Below are positions 20,518 to 27,906 of a DNA stretch of 35,152 nucleotides, piece by piece. Where the stretch lies: contig JAFVGH010000003.1 of the NCBI GenBank assembly GCA_017475045.1, positions 1-35,152 on the forward strand, given 5' to 3'. How positions within the stretch are numbered: position 1 is the stretch's first letter; every line of letters starts with the position of its first letter. The position numbers were made by a program, and so were the translations under genes. Source of the stretch: Fibrobacter sp. (GTDB lineage: Bacteria > Fibrobacterota > Fibrobacteria > Fibrobacterales > Fibrobacteraceae). The notes beneath the pieces are model-generated. The model saw only the letters and a list, made by a program, of their open reading frames with translations. It was not told the DNA's origin and ran no database searches.

Positions 20518-20669
20518 GTCGGAGTAAAGGTCAGATGGAACATCCCTCTTCAGACCTGGTGATTACCGAATAAAGATTATGGGATGCGCCCCCCGATGGA
20601 GCAGTGCAACACCGAGCCGACCGGAAGGCCACTACCCAGACGGGATTGAAGCCGAAAGGCTTCTTTTTT
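20518..20669 (+). ncRNA. Candidate structured small RNA, about 150 nt, family unknown
   Basis: A transcription unit with a promoter (20482-20511) and intrinsic terminator (20648-20669), antisense to the late operon and without a plausible coding frame. Possible pairings: GTCGG (20518-20522) with CCGAC (20617-20621); AGGTC (20528-20532) with GACCT (20553-20557); GATG-GAA-CATC (20534-20544); GGT-GATT-ACC (20558-20567); and CATCCC (20541-20546) with GGGATG (20581-20586), which would make a pseudoknot or an alternative fold. I do not recognise it as any RNA family I know. It lies in the gap between minor head protein and the small head-region genes. Confidence 0.7.
20648..20669 (+). terminator. 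Intrinsic terminator of the small RNA
   Basis: GAAGCC (20648-20653), loop GAAA, GGCTTC (20658-20663), then six T residues (20664-20669) on the plus strand. The minus strand has no T-run after the stem, so the direction is clear. Confidence 0.88.
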
Positions 20670-20706
20670 GTCCTCATTTCTTCATTTCGTTTATTCTCCT
20701 TTAACT

Positions 20707-21912
20707 TCACTCATCAGGCCATTCAGCCTTGATGGGTGTTCTTTCTCTCGCTGACCTTCTCGCCCTTCCGGTCTCCTCGCAGAAATTATTGAGTTCCGTC
20801 CGGGCGTTCTTAACCCGCAACTTCTGCCGGGCGATTTCTTCCTCGTCGCCTCTGGCCTTCGCCGCCATCAGATCCCGCTTTGCGTATCGGTACTTACGTT
20901 CAAGAGCTCGCTGCTCCTGACTCTGTTCGTACTCTTTGGCGTTTTGTTCCTCGGTCTGTTCCGGCTGGCGTGGTTTGCTGAACCCGGGGATAAAGGGGAT
21001 TTTATGATGCCCACAGTTAACCCCGAACAATCCCGCCGCCTCGCCGTAGCTGGTTTCGTTGAGGGCGTATACATGGACTTTGTTTCCGTCAAGGTCTTCC
21101 ACCTCTCCTGTCCAGTTTGACTCCGAAATGACTTTGCCTTGCCACGGATAGCACAGCGGCCTTGCCCCGTCATGCCAGGATACGGAAAACAGGTCGCAAC
21201 CGTATTCGTGCATCTGTTCGGTCACGGCTTCCCGGGCGGTGTTCGCAAGCGTTGTGCGAATATCCATCGTGACATACGCTTCCGGGCTCCAATGATGATC
21301 GCCGGCATCAATATATCCGGTGATCCCGTTATCAACCATCTTCTGAACCGCATCACGGACAGCCTGATTCAGCGAGGAAACCCCGGAAACAACTTCCCCG
21401 GTTGCAGTGTTCAGGATGCCTTGAGCATTCTCCATCCTGACGGCGATATCTGCGACCGTTGCCCTGTATGCCTGCTGTGTGCTTTCCAGCATGACCGTGT
21501 TCACAAGGTTCAGTTTGTCCGCTGACTGCTGATAGAACGCCTTGAACGCCTGTGTCATGTTCGGGGCTGTTTCCGGCGGCAGGAAACCTTGCCCAAGCAA
21601 CAGCCCTTTTTCTGCGGCCTTCCTTAAGTCCGGTTCCACCTTCTTGATGCTTTCCCGGATTGTTTCTTCCAACAGGTCAGCAAGAGCCGCATCCGCACCT
21701 TTCATGCTTTCAAGGATGATCGCTTCTGTTTCCCTTGTTACCTGGCCCAGTTCGGCAAGCTTGCGTATCTGGTATTCCCAACTGCCGCCGGGTGTCATGC
21801 CTTCTGCGATAAACGGGAAATGCCTTGCGAGGTTGATCAGGATACGGTCTACAACCGCACCGTATACTTCACCCATTCGCCAGGACATTTCCTCAATCCA
21901 GCGAGGATTCAT
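20707..21912 (-). CDS. Minor head protein (Phage_min_cap2 / MuF-like), 401 aa
   Basis: Internal head protein encoded directly after the portal. Residues 1-240 are mostly helical (WRMGEVYGAVVDRILINLAR ... AYRATVADIA ... MDIRTTLANTAREAVTEQM). Residues 240-300 hold the landmark SVSWHDGARPLCYPWQGKV and a CGHH motif near residue 300. The C-terminus is a charged coiled coil (RALERKYRYAKRDLMAAKAR). This layout matches the PF06152 minor capsid 2 family of A118-like phages. Essential for head assembly or DNA delivery in relatives. Confidence 0.88.
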   Translation of the reverse strand: MNPRWIEEMSWRMGEVYGAVVDRILINLARHFPFIAEGMTPGGSWEYQIRKLAELGQVTRETEAIILESMKGADAALADLLEETIRESIKKVEPDLRKAAEKGLLLGQGFLPPETAPNMTQAFKAFYQQSADKLNLVNTVMLESTQQAYRATVADIAVRMENAQGILNTATGEVVSGVSSLNQAVRDAVQKMVDNGITGYIDAGDHHWSPEAYVTMDIRTTLANTAREAVTEQMHEYGCDLFSVSWHDGARPLCYPWQGKVISESNWTGEVEDLDGNKVHVYALNETSYGEAAGLFGVNCGHHKIPFIPGFSKPRQPEQTEEQNAKEYEQSQEQRALERKYRYAKRDLMAAKARGDEEEIARQKLRVKNARTELNNFCEETGRARRSARERTPIKAEWPDE

Positions 21913-21916
21913 TCAA

Positions 21917-23494
21917 TCACTCCATCCCGCCGAATATCCTGTCAACGACCACAGAGTTCGTACGTTGTTCCTCGCTGATCTGCTTCAGTTCGCTATCTGC
22001 GTCTTCCGGCGTATACCCGAGCAGGTCAGTCATGAATTTTTTCTTTGACAGCAAACCGGCACCGACAAGGGAAACACCCCGGTTAATCTCTGCGTTTTTA
22101 TCCTCGATGATACTGTCATCGAACTGGACCGAAACATCATACCCTCCGGAGATTAGGCTTTCGATGGTCTTGCCTTCCCATGTCAGCCCGTAACGTGCCG
22201 CAAGGTCAAATATGGCATGAACCATATCCACAAGCGCATCTTTCAGCAGGTTTTCGTGGGCCTTGACCGTTCCGAAAGTCTTGCTGTTCTCGCTGATAAC
22301 CTCTGTCGCCGTTTTAAGGCCCTTTGTGGCATCGAAGGACAGCGTACCGGGATCAAAGCCTATCTGCGCACAAAGGATGCTTAAATCGCCGTTTATGCCC
22401 GTTATATGCGGCTCTACACGAAGTTCAACGGAGTTATCGTAGATCTTCAGGTCTTCCGGGTTATCTGTTGCCAGGGCTTCCCACACTTCATCATCCGCAT
22501 CGAAATACCTGTCAGGCCGGGAGCCGTTCACGCCAGCGGAAACTTTCATTGACCGAGCCGGGGCAATGATTCTTTTCTTCCCAAGCACAAACTCCCGCTG
22601 AAGTGAATCAAACATGATATCCAGCCCGTGAAGCGTGTTCAGGGCGGGAGCGTAAATGCTCATTCCCAAAGGGGAGTTGTCATCCGCATAATTCGCGCCG
22701 AAGGGACGGACGTACTGGAAAAAAGCCTGTTTTACATCATTGATTGTGGTGTCAGGGGAAAGAAGCGGATAAACCTTATCCAGCGGATACCACCAGCCCA
22801 GGATATTCTGCGGTTCGCTTCCCTTGATCGGCTGGCGGTACAGGTCATTTGTGATCCTGTAAGTCGTTCCGTCCCAGTGATGCCATTCAACAACGGTGTA
22901 ATAATAACCGTCCCGGGCTTCCCGACTGACAAAGATTCCGCTTGTGACCTTGCTGTTATCCCATGCTGTCGGTACGAATTGCGAAGCCATCGTATAACCG
23001 ATCCTGACCTTGCCTTCTCCGAGATCGTTGCCGTTCTCATCCTTCGGAACCTCGACCCATTCTTTCAAAGCACCGCCGCCCAGGGCAAAGGATTTTTCCA
23101 GCAGATCACCGAAAGCGGAGCCGAAACGGTTATCCTTCAGCACGTACTGCAGGAAACCGTCAAGCGGATCATCCTCCGGTGCGTTTGCCATGCTGGCCGT
23201 GATGGAACAGCGTTCGTTCCAGACATATCGTGCCATCTGGGAGCAGGCCATTTTTCCGGCGTTCATGGTTGCCAGCGTCCGGGTCTTTCCTTTGGGATCA
23301 CGGATCGTCTTCAGCGGGACTTCATGCCACGCCTTGTAAAAGCCTTTATAGATCGCCTGCCAGACGAAAATGAAAAGGGTGTAATACTCCCGGAAAGCCG
23401 GTACGCCTTCCAGCTCGAATACATCCTTTTTGAAAACGTCCATGCCTTCAGCCATTCTGTTCACCCTGTTTCTGAAAAAATCTCTGATTCCCAT
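21917..23494 (-). CDS. Portal protein (SPP1 gp6 type), 525 aa
   Basis: Dodecameric ring through which DNA enters and leaves. I chose the ATG at 23492-23494 (MGIRDFFRNRVNRM) with GGAG eight bases upstream; the longer frame runs through the terminase 3' end. Landmarks: AREGYYYTVVEWHHWDG-like segment (residues 195-215), LNTLHGLDIMFDSLQREFVLGKKRIIAP (about 295-322) and GFDPGTLSFDATKGLKTATEVISENSKTF (about 395-425), all typical of PF05133 portals. It ends five bases before the minor head gene. Confidence 0.92.
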   Translation of the reverse strand: MGIRDFFRNRVNRMAEGMDVFKKDVFELEGVPAFREYYTLFIFVWQAIYKGFYKAWHEVPLKTIRDPKGKTRTLATMNAGKMACSQMARYVWNERCSITASMANAPEDDPLDGFLQYVLKDNRFGSAFGDLLEKSFALGGGALKEWVEVPKDENGNDLGEGKVRIGYTMASQFVPTAWDNSKVTSGIFVSREARDGYYYTVVEWHHWDGTTYRITNDLYRQPIKGSEPQNILGWWYPLDKVYPLLSPDTTINDVKQAFFQYVRPFGANYADDNSPLGMSIYAPALNTLHGLDIMFDSLQREFVLGKKRIIAPARSMKVSAGVNGSRPDRYFDADDEVWEALATDNPEDLKIYDNSVELRVEPHITGINGDLSILCAQIGFDPGTLSFDATKGLKTATEVISENSKTFGTVKAHENLLKDALVDMVHAIFDLAARYGLTWEGKTIESLISGGYDVSVQFDDSIIEDKNAEINRGVSLVGAGLLSKKKFMTDLLGYTPEDADSELKQISEEQRTNSVVVDRIFGGME

Positions 23495-23498
23495 TGCA

Positions 23499-24788
23499 TC
23501 AACTCCACAGGCCGTAAGCCTTTGCGAAATGGTTATATCCGTAGCGTGTTTGGTCGAGTACGTGATTGTAAGCGTCAACCGGGTTTCCGTTCCCGTCCAC
23601 GCAGTACAACCCGGCTTCTTTCACAAACGGTTCTGTTCCGTAACGCTCGTCTTCGACCAGATAAAACCGACCGTCATTGATTGCTGATTGCAGCATCTCA
23701 ACGCCGACCTTCAAGCCTTTGTTTGCTCCCCTTACATCATGCCCGTTATTGTCGGCTCCGCTGGTCATGAGTCCGAATTTCTCAATCTCAAGACGCAGGG
23801 CTTTGCAGGCCGGGTCAATGTAGATATCTGATTCCCGCATCCGGTACTTATTCCGCATATACGGAAGAAATTCACCGCATATGTGTTTCGCCTGGTCGCT
23901 CATTGCCATCTGGCCGCCGTTGTAGTACCAGTTGCCAACGCAATACAGGCGGTATTCCTTTTCACCGAAATACGGATCACCGAAGAAACCGGCAATATAA
24001 AAACCGATGCTCGTTGCATCGGTTGTACCGCCGTCACCGGCCACAAACGCTTCGACCGGGTGGAAGTCATCCGGGAGCTTGTTCAGAATGTGCCGGTCAG
24101 GACTGAACATCCAGTATATAACGCCTTCTGGAATAACCCGTTCTCCGAGCCAATCCCGCTTATACAGGAAAGGCGACTTCTTACAGGCTTTCTCGATCTC
24201 TGCCAGCCGTTCCGGGGTCAGTATCGGGTTATCCTCGCATCGCCAGTGAATGAACCGGCAGTCCTGAACGTTCAGCACGTTCTTTATGCAAGGATCAGCC
24301 GGGGAAGGTGGGTTCAGGTCCGCGATGTGCCAGCGGTCTTTTGCTGCGTATGTCCGGCGAAAGCATTCCTGGATCATGCTGTCATGCAGCAGGTTGATCT
24401 CGCAGAAGTACACGCTTCCCAGGCTCATACCTGTTATGGCTTTGTGGCTGTCTGCCTTGCCGCCGCCTTTCCAGTAAACCTTTTTGTCACCGTCCGGGAG
24501 ATGAACCAGCAAGTGCGCTCCGCTGTCATCATGCGAGGTTCTGCAATGACCTTTGAAGATGTGCATCAGTCCCATTCCGTCACCGTCCATGATCAGACGG
24601 AAAGCCTGCTCTGCTGAATAGGCGGTTACAAGGTGGATGTTATCCCGGCTCAAGTAAAGGTGCTTTGCGAAACGCATGATCCCGGCTGTTGTTTTCCCTG
24701 ACCGTGGAGTTCCTTCCAACCAATCAAGCGCATGATCAAACGGATGCTTGATAAGTTCCTTTTGTTTCGCTCCCCATTCAATGCCCAT
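23499..24788 (-). CDS. terL: Terminase large subunit (ATPase and nuclease), 429 aa
   Basis: Packages phage DNA into the prohead. Walker A is EGTPRSGKTT (Gly26-Thr33, Lys32) and Walker B ends in SVYFCE with the catalytic Glu130. The RNase H-like nuclease has Asp252 (AGDGGTTD), Asp325 (YIDPAC) and a final acidic group around Asp405/His409/Asp412 (DAYNHVLDQ). The length is normal for this type (PBSX/Terminase_3-like). It overlaps the small subunit by 11 bases and leads into the portal. Confidence 0.95.
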   Translation of the reverse strand: MGIEWGAKQKELIKHPFDHALDWLEGTPRSGKTTAGIMRFAKHLYLSRDNIHLVTAYSAEQAFRLIMDGDGMGLMHIFKGHCRTSHDDSGAHLLVHLPDGDKKVYWKGGGKADSHKAITGMSLGSVYFCEINLLHDSMIQECFRRTYAAKDRWHIADLNPPSPADPCIKNVLNVQDCRFIHWRCEDNPILTPERLAEIEKACKKSPFLYKRDWLGERVIPEGVIYWMFSPDRHILNKLPDDFHPVEAFVAGDGGTTDATSIGFYIAGFFGDPYFGEKEYRLYCVGNWYYNGGQMAMSDQAKHICGEFLPYMRNKYRMRESDIYIDPACKALRLEIEKFGLMTSGADNNGHDVRGANKGLKVGVEMLQSAINDGRFYLVEDERYGTEPFVKEAGLYCVDGNGNPVDAYNHVLDQTRYGYNHFAKAYGLWS

Positions 24789-25239
24789 TCCGTTCCTCCT
24801 GTATCAGTTCGTACAGGGAACGCATGAGCGGGTTTTCGCTTTCCTCTGGCTTTGCCATGTCATCAGTTAAGTCTTTGTATGCGGCTGTCAGGTCACGCAA
24901 CCGCTTTATGTCGGTGACTCCCTTCCGGCTTTCCCTGTGTTCTGTTGCCCTGACCTCTGCAAAGTCATCGAACAGACCGTCAAGCAGTATTAAACCCTTG
25001 CGGCGAATATCAGCGGCAAGGGTTGCGTTATCGGCTGTCTTTTTCGCAGATTCTTTGACCACATTCTGCTCTATTTTGATCCGGGCTTGTTTCCTCGCTT
25101 CTGCCCATCCTTCACGCTCTGACCTTCGCCGGATCGTGGAAAATGGAACGCCGTGCTTTTCGGAAAGCATACGCAGGCTGTCCGTGCCGGAAACATACTC
25201 TGCTTTTATCCTGTTCCAATCAGGATTTGTTTTGCCAAT
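24778..25239 (-). CDS. terS: Terminase small subunit, 153 aa, possible ATT start
   Basis: Recognises the packaging site. Residues 5-45 form a helix-turn-helix (DWNRIKAEYVSGTDSLRMLSEKHGVPFSTIRRR), followed by EREGW and a helical oligomerisation region (KRLRDLTAAYKDLTDDM). A frame is open to a GTG at 25248, but that GTG lies inside a perfect GGAGGTGAT ribosome site. The only codon at proper spacing is ATT at 25237-25239, which is the start I give; GTG would add three residues. It follows the HNH gene and overlaps TerL. Confidence 0.85.
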   Translation of the reverse strand: MGKTNPDWNRIKAEYVSGTDSLRMLSEKHGVPFSTIRRRSEREGWAEARKQARIKIEQNVVKESAKKTADNATLAADIRRKGLILLDGLFDDFAEVRATEHRESRKGVTDIKRLRDLTAAYKDLTDDMAKPEESENPLMRSLYELIQEERNGH

Positions 25240-25244
25240 GGGTA

Positions 25245-26027
25245 TCACCTCCCAGACCGTTTCGCCTTTACCCGTTCCATAACATCCATCAAAACCGCCG
25301 CCGTTGCCCTCTGGCGCGACCGTAACACGTTGGCAACATACGGCTTTGCATCAGCAGGATTTTCAAACCCTTCTATAAACGGCAACCATATCTTTTCGAC
25401 CTTCGTATGATGGCTCCCGCATAACGGGATAAGGTTGTCGAGTCCGTTGTCCTGCGTGAACCTGAACGGGATAATGTGATGAATGTGTATGTTCTTCGTT
25501 GTTCCGCAGATCGCACAGAACTTAAGCCCGCTGAAATGTTCACGCTTTACCCGTTCAAAGCCGCCTTTGTACGTTCTCGATCCTTCAACGTGCATTGACC
25601 GCTCATAGCAGAATCGGGAACAATAATGCCCCGTTGCATTTGAACTGCGGATTGCCGATTCTCTAACCTTGAAATGCTTTCCGCACTCACGGCACGTTCT
25701 TTCGATCCAGACAGATCGCTCATACATCCGGCGGCACATCTGATCGCAGAACTGCTTTTCCCCTCTGGCGTTTGCCCGTGGCCTTTGAAACTCTCTCCCG
25801 CAAAACGCACATTCGACCGTCACGGATTGCCCGTGTGACCGCTTGTACCCTCTTTCAGCGCATGGTGGGCAGACCGTTTCCCCGTGTGCCGGGAACCACT
25901 CCCCGCAGATCTTGCACGTTCTGTTGTACTTGAACCGCCCTTTGCATCCGTCCGCGTTGCAGATTTCATTCTTGACCGGTTTCCCCTGATGCTCCCTTCC
26001 GCACCGGGTGCATACCCACTTCTCCAC
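25245..26027 (-). CDS. Zinc-rich HNH endonuclease beside the terminase, 260 aa
   Basis: The GTG at 26025-26027 with AAAGGAG six bases upstream is chosen; the longer frame covers a terminator. Before the nuclease there are about four zinc ribbons formed by pairs such as CTRC, CNADGC, CKIC, CPPC, CAFC, CDQMC, CREC and CSRFC (residues 6-140). The HNH core is at residues 170-210: CAIC, HIHHIIP (His183/184), and N-LIPLC-SHH (Cys203, His206/207). HNH proteins encoded beside terminases often take part in cos cleavage and packaging, which is the likely job here. The number of ribbons is unusual. Confidence 0.88.
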   Translation of the reverse strand: MEKWVCTRCGREHQGKPVKNEICNADGCKGRFKYNRTCKICGEWFPAHGETVCPPCAERGYKRSHGQSVTVECAFCGREFQRPRANARGEKQFCDQMCRRMYERSVWIERTCRECGKHFKVRESAIRSSNATGHYCSRFCYERSMHVEGSRTYKGGFERVKREHFSGLKFCAICGTTKNIHIHHIIPFRFTQDNGLDNLIPLCGSHHTKVEKIWLPFIEGFENPADAKPYVANVLRSRQRATAAVLMDVMERVKAKRSGR

Positions 26028-26069
26028 TTGTTGCTCCTTTCGTTGCTCTTTCAGATGTATTCGGCATAG

Positions 26070-26100
26070 AAAAGCCGGGGGCGAGCAACTTACCCCCGGC
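26070..26100 (-). terminator. Intrinsic terminator closing the RHH/radical SAM cassette
   Basis: GCCGGGGG (26074-26081) pairs with CCCCCGGC (26093-26100) around 11 bases; reading leftward TTTT follows (26070-26073). It separates the early side from HNH-terminase and closes the cassette that starts at the promoter near 27818. Confidence 0.75.
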
Positions 26101-26149
26101 ATCACGCTTGCAATCGTGTTCTATGCACTTCAAACCTGTATGGTCGAAG

Positions 26150-26320
26150 TCAGTTTTCTTTCTCCGCTTCTCCTTTGTTCAGCTTGTCCAGCACGATCAT
26201 TCGTACCAGACCGCTTACGGAGATTCCCTTCCTGTCGGCTATCCGTTTCAGCCGTTCCAGAATTTCAGGGGAGAAAAACACGTTGATCCGCTCGGAGTTG
26301 GCTTTCTTTCTGGGAGTCAT
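26150..26320 (-). CDS. Ribbon-helix-helix (CopG/Arc type) regulator, 56 aa
   Basis: ATG at 26318-26320, TGA at 26150-26152. The sequence has a basic start (MTPRKKANSERINVFFSPEI), with the beta strand RINVFF, then helix LERLKRIADRKGI and SVSGLVRMIVLDKLNK, the standard RHH pattern. RHH dimers bind direct or inverted repeats. Its own promoter and the promoter of the two genes above share paired ACATGGTG-type repeats 11 bases apart, so this protein is the natural candidate to control all three genes. It is followed by the terminator at 26070-26100. Confidence 0.85.
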   Translation of the reverse strand: MTPRKKANSERINVFFSPEILERLKRIADRKGISVSGLVRMIVLDKLNKGEAEKEN

Positions 26321-26343
26321 ATAATGCACCGCCTTTCATGTGC

Positions 26344-26372
26344 ATTATATCACCATGTATTCACCTTGTAAA
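26344..26372 (-). promoter_or_regulatory. Promoter and direct-repeat operator for the RHH gene
   Basis: On the minus strand TTTACA (26367-26372), 17 bases, TATAAT (26344-26349). The spacer contains ACAAGGTG (26362-26369) and ACATGGTG (26351-26358), direct repeats 11 bases apart. The same design recurs at 27790-27818. Confidence 0.85.
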
Positions 26373-27299
26373 CGGTTTGTAATCTTCAAACCTGTTTACC
26401 GTCTTGAAAATGATCTTGTTGTTACACCACCTTTGAAGCATCCGAATTTCCTTCGGTGCATCTGGTTTGTTGTAGATCATTACATACGGGTCATAGCCCA
26501 GATCACGGAGCGTATAAATCCGATAAAGATTCTGCTCCATTGTGCTGTTATAGTTCGTCAGGCAGTAAACCGTCTTGCAATGACCTTTTTTCTTATACTG
26601 CTCTGCAAACCGCCGGAATTTACCTTCCAGATCATCAGCCGGGTTATCCCATGCGAAATGAAGCATTTTTATCTTCATCCCGTTCAGATCGTCAATATCT
26701 GCATCGTTCAGACAGCGAATATCAAGCCCCTGTGTAAAATCAATCCAGCATCCGGTTTCCCGGTATTGCCGCATCAGATCCCGTTTCTCCCGGCAAGCTG
26801 TTATGTTCGGGTCAAGCACCTTGATTTCACGTTTTCCGGTTTCCGGTGTCCAGAAATCCGAAACATCCGCAACCTTGACGGAGCATCGCCCTTCTTTTGC
26901 CGCAACGTGGCAAAACTGACAACCTCTCGGACAACCTCTTGAAGTCATCGAAACAGCGAAATCGTACTGCGGATATATCGAATAGTCAGGGAACATCTTT
27001 TCGATCTCATCAGGCAAGGAATGATTCTTGCTCTGATCGAAATGCTCTTTCCCGTCCTCTCCGAGCGTGATGCAGTATCCCGTGCCGCCTTTTATCACCT
27101 TGTCAGCGTTCAGAGGTTCCGGTTTGTCTGGCGAATAAGCATCTGAAAAAACCTTGCTCATATAAACCAGATCATAGTGAAAGAAATCTGTCCACCACCA
27201 CTCGACTTCATCTCCACGGGCTTTGTGATAGGCAGAAATCCGCATCAAGGCAAGGTTAGGGAAGTTGTGACCGTCCACATCAATCAAACCGACTTTCAA
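26361..27299 (-). CDS. Phage radical SAM protein with Rossmann-like N-terminus, 312 aa
   Basis: Has a CxxxCxxC iron-sulfur motif, CPRGCQFC (Cys123, Cys127, Cys130), preceded by MTSRG. Residues 1-60 (KVGLIDVDGHNFPNLALMRISAYHKARGDEVEW) look like a B12-binding-type Rossmann segment without the cobalamin His loop. Later strands fit a TIM barrel (IKVLDPNITA, IDFTQGLDIRCL, MKIKMLHFAWD). The TTG at 27297-27299 gives the conserved-looking M-KVGLIDVD start and has GGTGGGTGA upstream; a GTG at 27314 is possible. It overlaps the XF1762 stop. Substrate unknown; nucleotide, DNA or tRNA modification is plausible. Confidence 0.85.
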   Translation of the reverse strand: MKVGLIDVDGHNFPNLALMRISAYHKARGDEVEWWWTDFFHYDLVYMSKVFSDAYSPDKPEPLNADKVIKGGTGYCITLGEDGKEHFDQSKNHSLPDEIEKMFPDYSIYPQYDFAVSMTSRGCPRGCQFCHVAAKEGRCSVKVADVSDFWTPETGKREIKVLDPNITACREKRDLMRQYRETGCWIDFTQGLDIRCLNDADIDDLNGMKIKMLHFAWDNPADDLEGKFRRFAEQYKKKGHCKTVYCLTNYNSTMEQNLYRIYTLRDLGYDPYVMIYNKPDAPKEIRMLQRWCNNKIIFKTVNRFEDYKPFTR

Positions 27300-27766
27300 A
27301 ACAACTTCACCCACCTGATCTTTTTTTCGTTCGGATATTTACGTTCTTCTCCGAACAAGGTGATTTGTGTTGTTTCCAGTGGCCTTGACGGTTGATCCCA
27401 TGATACGCCGCCAGCTTCTCCGTCATTCTTAAAACCGGACGCTTTCAGGCTTGTTCCCGGTTCGCTTTTTAGCGTGTAGGTTATAACACGTTTATAACCC
27501 ATCGCCTTTGCAACTCTTGAGCAAGCACCATACAGAATAGAACAGGCGTTATACGTTCCATCTGTGCAAACCCGTCTGATCTCGATGGTCAGACCGTCAT
27601 CAAGTTTTCTTGCAACCGGTTGTCCCGCAATTGCGACTCCGCACAATTTGTCATCGTTATAACAGGCAACGGAAAATTTATGGCCGTTTGTCGGAAGATT
27701 ATGCCTGTGATTTTCTCTGACATAAGCATTTGCCTGCCGGAGCGTTATCGGTCTGACCTCAAGCAT
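27296..27766 (-). CDS. XF1762-family GNAT-like protein, 156 aa
   Basis: Sequence MLEVRPITLRQANAYVRENHRHNLPTN ... GHKFSVACY--DKLCGVAIAGQPVAR-LDDG ... EIRRVCTDGTYNACSILYGA--R-A--MGYKRVITYTL-SE-GTSLKASGFK. I recognise this as the XF1762 phage family, which has the GNAT acyltransferase fold and the E-R ... N--S arrangement also found in the phage Mu DNA-modifying protein Mom. Good ribosome site GGGAGGGGAG. It is the first gene after the operator-promoter at 27790-27818 and is coupled to the radical SAM gene. The actual reaction is not known. Confidence 0.8.
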   Translation of the reverse strand: MLEVRPITLRQANAYVRENHRHNLPTNGHKFSVACYNDDKLCGVAIAGQPVARKLDDGLTIEIRRVCTDGTYNACSILYGACSRVAKAMGYKRVITYTLKSEPGTSLKASGFKNDGEAGGVSWDQPSRPLETTQITLFGEERKYPNEKKIRWVKLF

Positions 27767-27789
27767 TTACTCCCCTCCCTTCACAGGTG

Positions 27790-27818
27790 ATTATATCACC
27801 ATGTTACCACCATGTAAA
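27790..27818 (-). promoter_or_regulatory. Promoter and direct-repeat operator for the XF1762-radical SAM genes
   Basis: On the minus strand TTTACA (27813-27818), 17 bases, TATAAT (27790-27795). The spacer contains two exact copies of ACATGGTG (27808-27815 and 27797-27804), 11 bases apart. Same design as the RHH promoter, about 1.45 kb away. Confidence 0.85.
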
Positions 27819-27834
27819 GGGGAACAAATCAACA

Positions 27835-27906
27835 TCAAAAGCGGGCGTTCTTTTCGTATGGTTTCAGATCACCCGGCGGCAGATATACTATTTGCAGTTT
27901 CTCCAT
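27835..27906 (-). pseudogene. 5' stump of a ParB-like / DNA methylase gene, 23 codons
   Basis: ATG at 27904-27906 behind AAAGGAAGG, stop at 27835-27837. The product MEKLQIVYLPPGDLKPYEKN (then ARF) is the usual first segment of ParB-N proteins and ParB-methylase fusions in Gram-positive phages (-v-l--LkPYeKNaR-H), but it ends right after NAR. The body, normally 200-400 residues, is absent. The stump lies 16 bases upstream of the cassette's -35 box, so loss of the body seems tied to arrival of the cassette. A short translated leader is the other reading. Confidence 0.65.

Noticed and set aside
20528..20575. Hammerhead-ribozyme-like string CTGGTGA ... CCGAA in the small RNA
   Set aside because: The core requires CUGAUGA; position 6 is G here, and the stem that should follow does not form. 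No cleavage triplet with supporting helices was found.
22628..23680. Long plus-strand frame (350 codons) opposite portal and terminase
   Set aside because: Its protein has no domain pattern and mirrors the codon bias of the portal and terL genes, which are certain.
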